Made by a program: the position numbers and the translations under genes. Positions 59,443 to 64,000 of a stretch of 64,000 nucleotides of DNA are shown one piece after another; position 1 is the first letter of the stretch, and each line of letters begins with the position of its first letter. The DNA lies in assembly GCF_963675165.1 (NCBI RefSeq), contig NC_087388.1, forward strand, positions 4,407,047-4,471,046. The letters are read 5' to 3'. Source of the DNA: Halichondria panicea (Eukaryota > Porifera > Demospongiae > Suberitida > Halichondriidae). The notes under the pieces were generated by a model. That model worked only from the letters and a program-made list of their open reading frames with translations, had not been told where the DNA came from and made no database searches.

Positions 59443-62400
59443 TCAAAAACCGTTTAGAAGTTCCTTGATGTCAAATATCTGAAGTCTATGGTTTTGTTCA
59501 TCGGCTACCACCAATCGTCCCTGAGAGTCCACACAAAGGTGACGAGGATATAGAAACATCCCTGGCTCAGATCCCTTTGTACCAAAGCAACGCACAAACT
59601 TGCCACTCAAAGTGAACACTGAGATTCGATGATTCCCGCTATCAGCCACAAAAATATTACTGTCCAAATCAGCAGCAACACTGTACGGCTGTAGAAGCTC
59701 CCCCGGGTTGGTGCCCTTCGTGCCTAAACGGGTTACATAGCGACCACTGCTACTGTACACCCACACACAGTGATTTCCCAGATCTGAGATGATCAGATTC
59801 CCTCTATGGTCATGAGTGATGTCTGCATGGGATAAAATTATGGTATTATGGCAATCATCTCACTGCACATTCCGTGTGTAGTTAAGTTGTGTATGCATGC
59901 AAGGCCACGTAATTAGACACCAATGCGTGTCTGTAAGTCATGCATGGGTGGCCTTGCCAAGCATAATTATTGTAGATAGTGTTTGTTTATAGTGGTTACA
60001 TACAAACAAACTTTAGCATCGGAATCTACAGTAGCTATACAATTATACTGAGCCAAATTACCTGAGGGGCTATCAGGCTGATGTATTTCCATGATGTCCA
60101 ACTTCCCTTGGTACTTGCCAGACACCGATTCGAACACATGAATGCAACTCTTCTGAGAATCTGACACGAGCACATTGCCATTGGGAAGGACTGTAAGACC
60201 AGTGGGATCGCCCAGTTGACCACGCCCTTTCAGTTTCGTCAAGTATTTACCTGTGAAATGAACATATTGATTATATAAAGATAGTGTGATGCACATCAAC
60301 AGTGACAATGCAGTAATTATACGTAGCCAAGCCGAATACAACTTTTGATGTATTGATGCTAAACTGCCTTGCAATAATTATACCTAGCCTGTTTGTTTAA
60401 GACTAGCACAAACACACACACATTCATTTGGGAGATCAAGCTTAGAAGTGGGAGAACATTCCAAGCTCCACAAACACGTCCTATATCTACACAGCCATAA
60501 TGGAGTTTTTGTAGCACCATTCCGGACATTCAAAAACTCGTACCACACATGCAACTATAATTATAGTAGATATTAATAATTATACCTGAGGAGGAATACT
60601 TTTGAATCTTGTTTGAAGTGCCCCTGATAATGAGATACATAGTACCTTCTTCACTAGTAGCAACAGCTGTGGGCTCCACCATATTTCCTTCCCCCTTTGA
60701 TTCTATTACAACTGAATCAAGACATTTTCCGGTGGGAGTCAAAATTCGAAGTATACCATTTCTAGAGTCCGTGACAATCAAACAGTCTGGTTTCCCCACA
60801 CATACACCATTGGGAAATACACTTGCCAGTCGAGGAGACGAACCAAGCAGCTGTCTTGAAGTGATCTCCAAATACGGCGGAGCAAGACAGTCCGAATCAG
60901 ATATGTCTTCGTTTTCGTAGAACCCAGAAAACCGGTTACGAGAGTAATTGAACGAAGGTAGAGAGAATCTTCCGTGGGAATACTCAGGTGATTTTGAGCT
61001 TGCAGAGGAGAGACTGTCACATGATGTTTCAGATGGGATCATTGATCGAGTTCGTGGTCGGAATGCAGATGATAGGGGTGGTGGTACAGGATTGTAGAAT
61101 TCGTCATCTTGGGCTAATGGATTGAGAGGCCTTTCGTAGGGATTTTCACCAACGGTTTTGCACTGAGCTTCGAAGTAAGAATCGGCGTTGAAAGGAGATT
61201 TGAAAATTTGATTCCCTTTGATCTTAATGTTTGCGACCACTAATTCAAGCTGGCTCTTGCGATGCTCAACACGAGCTTTGATGCTTTCCTCTTCTACTAA
61301 GACTTTGACATCACTTTTCCGATTTTCTTCGATGTCTTGTACGTGATCCACACATTTCTGGAGCTCTTTAGTAGCTACTTGTATGCTCTGTTGATGCTTG
61401 ATAATCTCTTTCTCTTTTTTGCTCACATCACTCGAAATTTCTTCCAATAATGATGCTTCTCTCTCTTGGAGCAACTTGTGGATGTTTTGGAAGTAGCTTG
61501 TGACTGTATTCACTACTAGCTCAGCATCATTCTTAAGTTCAATAAGGTCGCTGCCGAGAGAATCATTAAATGCTTTTGAAACAGAGAGGGTGGCTTCAAC
61601 AGATACCAGAGAAGTTTTCATGGCTGAAATTCGTTCCGGTAGAGCTTCAGTGGCGTACTTAACCTCTTGGTGCATTCGATGCTTATCCAGCATACATTTT
61701 CCACAAACTAGCATTGCACATTCTTTGCAGTAATACTCCAATTGTTTGTCCTCATGGATTGTACAATTAAGACTGATATCCTCTTGCTCAACTGGCTTAG
61801 GAGTGCTGTCAGCTTTGGCTTGTTTGATGGAAACAGATCGAGAGAGGATGTCTTGCTTCTGTTTGCTTGAAAGGATCTCAACAAATCGTTTAAGTTTGAA
61901 GTTGATTGGAAGACCTATATGGAAATGTAATATGGAAAGTGAAGATGAGGTTGGATTATTAGATCAGTGTGACCACAAAGTCTTCTAGCAATCACAACTG
62001 CTCCGATAGACATACATACTGCAATGTGTTGCTTTCATATTCCTTATACTGTAAACAAACTATAACAGTATTTCAATAGTGTTTGATACACATTGAAGTA
62101 CAAGTTAAGCAGGTGAAGTTAAGCAACTTTGAATAGAGGAATAATAAATTGAATGTTTAGCTATCTACAACAAAACAATCGCACACAATTGACTAATTAT
62201 AAAGTATTTATGTTACCTTTTATCCCATCTTCTGGCAGAGGTGTATTGGCACGGCATTCTGGGCAGATTATGGAGGTTTTATCATTGGATGACTTGAGTA
62301 AACATTCGATGCAATTCTCGCAATAAGAGTGGAGACATTGGAGAGATTTCGGTGTATTGAATACACCAATGCACATGGGACATATTATTTCTTCTTTAGC

Positions 62401-62499
62401 GAGATCGACATTGCTTGGCCTACGGCTGTGAAGTGGTTTTTGTCTGCTAATCGGCTGTGAGCCATCACTGGAGCTGGAGTCATTTTCAGAGTCAGCCAT
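59443..62499 (-). CDS. TRIM-NHL protein (TRIM71/TRIM2-3-like), RING E3 ligase
   Basis: Four exons on the minus strand: 62217-62499, 60586-61914, 60062-60250 and 59443-59822, giving 726 residues with no phase conflict. The N-terminus holds a C3HC4 RING (CPMCIGVF, CLHSYCENCIECLL, CPECR; residues about 40-85). Exon 2 has a B-box (CTIHEDKQLEYYCKECAMLVC, MHQEV) and a ~150-residue coiled coil (KKEKEIIKHQQSIQ). A serine/proline-rich linker follows where TRIM71 has a filamin repeat; none is visible. The C-terminus holds five or so NHL repeats (GKCLDSV, DPTGLTVLPNGNVLVSDS, HRGNLIISDLGNHCVWVY, FVADSGNHRISVF, LVVADEQNHRLQIFD). Known family roles are ubiquitin transfer and RNA binding by the NHL propeller. 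Confidence 0.93.
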
Positions 62500-62868
62500 A
62501 GTGAGTCCTTGTTCAGGTAAAATCCAAAAATAAAGAAATAGATCTATATGACTAGATCTAGATACTTGACTACTATTTTCAGCTTTGATTATATCTACTA
62601 GTACTAATAACTAATAATCTAAACTCTATTCAGCATTATTGTAAACAGACTAGCTTAAAATTTGTTTCCCAAAACTTTAGGAACGCATCAGTGTATCAAG
62701 GCTGTAAGTTGATACTGCACTACTTGTACTGCTACCATTCCATGCATGCAAGTAGAATCCATAATGTTGTGCAATAACGATGTAAGCAATTACTGCGCAT
62801 GCGCTTATAAAAAGTTTCAATCATGGAAAAAATCAGAATAGCATAACGGACTGCATAAGCAGTTGAAA

Positions 62869-63242
62869 TCAGTCAAATTTATCAGCTATATCAAATATCT
62901 GAAGTCTGTGGTTTTGTTCATCAGCTACTACCAATCGTCCCTGAGAGTCCACACAAAGGTGACGAGGGTACAGGAACATCCCTGGCTCAGATCCCTTCTT
63001 GCCAAAGCAACACACGAACTTGCCTCCCGGTTTAAACATCGAGATTCGATGATTTCCGCTCTCAGAAACAAAAATATTTCCCTTCTTGTCAATGGCGACT
63101 CCGTACGGGTAATTTAGTTCTCCAGGAGCACTGCCATGTTTCCCAGTCTTTGAGACATATTGTCCACCGCAGGTGTAGATCCAGATACAGTGGTTGCCTC
63201 GGTCAGCAATGAAGACATTGCCTCTACTGTCTATAGCCATTC
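62869..63242 (-). CDS. NHL-repeat last exon of a tandem TRIM-NHL paralogue (partial)
   Basis: The exon opens in the same phase as exon 4 of the gene at 59443-62499 and encodes GMAIDSRGNVFIADRGNHCI, VAIDKKGNIFVSESGNHRIS and LVVADEQNHRLQIFDIADKFD, then a stop. The final ~100 bp are almost identical to the neighbour's. No further exon was found in 63243-64000, so upstream exons must lie outside the window, or this is an exon-only duplicate. Confidence 0.75.
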
Positions 63243-63341
63243 CTGCACACAGGGAAGACACAATTGAAGCTGAATAACCTTCATACACGATAAAATGTAT
63301 TATTATTATGTACATCATGCTTTAGGGTATACCCACATACC

Positions 63342-63551
63342 TACCGTATAGCGTGTAATTTTCGTGGGGCAAAATATTCGTGGTTTTCGTGGTTGGAGGT
63401 CTGACCACGAATATTTTACCCACGAATGAAGCGACCTTGCCTACCTTTACCTGCAGTGCAAGCTGCAACCACGAAAATATTACCCACGAAATGTCTCAAT
63501 ATTGCTGATCCACGAATATTTTGTCCCCCGAAAATTACCCGCTATACGGTA
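63342..63551. mobile_element. MITE family B
   Basis: TACCGTATAGCGTGTAATTTTCGTGGGG on the left and CCCCGAAAATTACCCGCTATACGGTA on the right; the interior repeats CCACGAATATTTT / ACGAAAATATTACC. Confidence 0.8.
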
Positions 63552-63889
63552 TATAGTCTAACTGTTTTGGGAGTGACTGTAATTAAGCCCAAGGGTATTC
63601 AAATGTCTGGGGGACAACATAACCAATTAATTAGCTATTGATCAGAATGCTACATGTTTACAAGGATGGCTGATGCTATAAGACAAATAAGACAACAGAA
63701 GCCATTGAAACTGACCTTTAAATGGTCGTACAGATTGCAATAGATGATTGTGATCTAGATCACATCTTACACGAGGATATTACTATAATTTTTGGCAGTA
63801 TCGGTCTAAGCAGATGTGACTTGCTCATTCATCTCTGTCATGCTAGAGGTCGGGAGTCACGTGGCTGCGATTAGGTTTTAAGGGAGTAC

Positions 63890-64000
63890 TTCGCAATCCA
63901 CGAATTAAAAAACGTTACTAGAAGCGTATAGAAACTCTTATATATATTTGCACTTCATTTATCACTGAGCAGCTGTAGCACTCTACATGCACACTATCGT
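63890..64000 (-). repeat. Repeat family A, copy cut by the window end
   Basis: GCAATCCACGAATTAAAAAACG, TAGAAGCGTATAGAAACTCTTA and ATTTATCACTGAGCAGCTGTAGCACTCTAC match the inverted copies at 10138-10706 and 43806-44366. Confidence 0.6.

Overview
This window looks like animal nuclear DNA, most probably from a demosponge. The genes are split into many short exons with canonical GT/AG introns. The base composition is AT-rich, and small palindromic (MITE-like) elements are very dense. The gene set (26/29-kDa-type cysteine proteinase, SLC26 transporter, TRIM-NHL, and death-fold proteins with LRR or ankyrin repeats) is metazoan. The death-domain and LRR architecture resembles what I remember from sponge genomes. 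The species assignment is inference from style; no database was searched.

Layout. 0-4 kb holds a death-domain (DD) gene copy on the minus strand, apparently decaying. 4.2-16.2 kb is a 10-exon cysteine proteinase gene (+) whose introns are full of nested MITEs; one intron holds an antisense TRAF/MATH relic. 16.3-23 kb has no gene I can support, but carries a 1.7-kb foldback element with a 15-bp minisatellite and a nested element with a 9-bp target duplication. 23.1-25.9 kb is a DD plus leucine-rich-repeat gene (+). 27-29.6 kb is a 5'-truncated, frame-broken LINE. 29.9-34.15 kb (-) is a multi-exon gene fusing a ParB-like domain to a beta-class N6/N4 DNA-methyltransferase-like domain with degenerate catalytic motifs. 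Immediately upstream of its start codon lies a ~168-bp satellite array (34.56-36.33 kb). 37.3-41.6 kb is a second, apparently intact copy of the DD gene, carrying a 1.2-kb foldback insertion whose empty site is preserved in the first copy. 42.2-55.5 kb is a 22-exon SLC26 anion transporter (+). 56.9-59.3 kb is a CARD-like/ankyrin/tail-anchored protein gene (+). 59.4-62.5 kb is a RING/B-box/coiled-coil/NHL (TRIM71-like) gene (-), and at 62.9-63.2 kb lies the last exon of a tandem paralogue.

Functionally, five of the eight or so loci (two DD genes, DD-LRR, CARD-like-ankyrin, the TRIM-NHL pair), plus a TRAF relic, belong to families used in innate immune or apoptotic signalling. They sit among housekeeping genes (proteinase, anion transporter). 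They are not an operon: orientations alternate and each gene has its own introns. The most unusual locus is the ParB-methyltransferase-like gene, an architecture familiar from phages and bacteria but here in a eukaryotic exon-intron setting.
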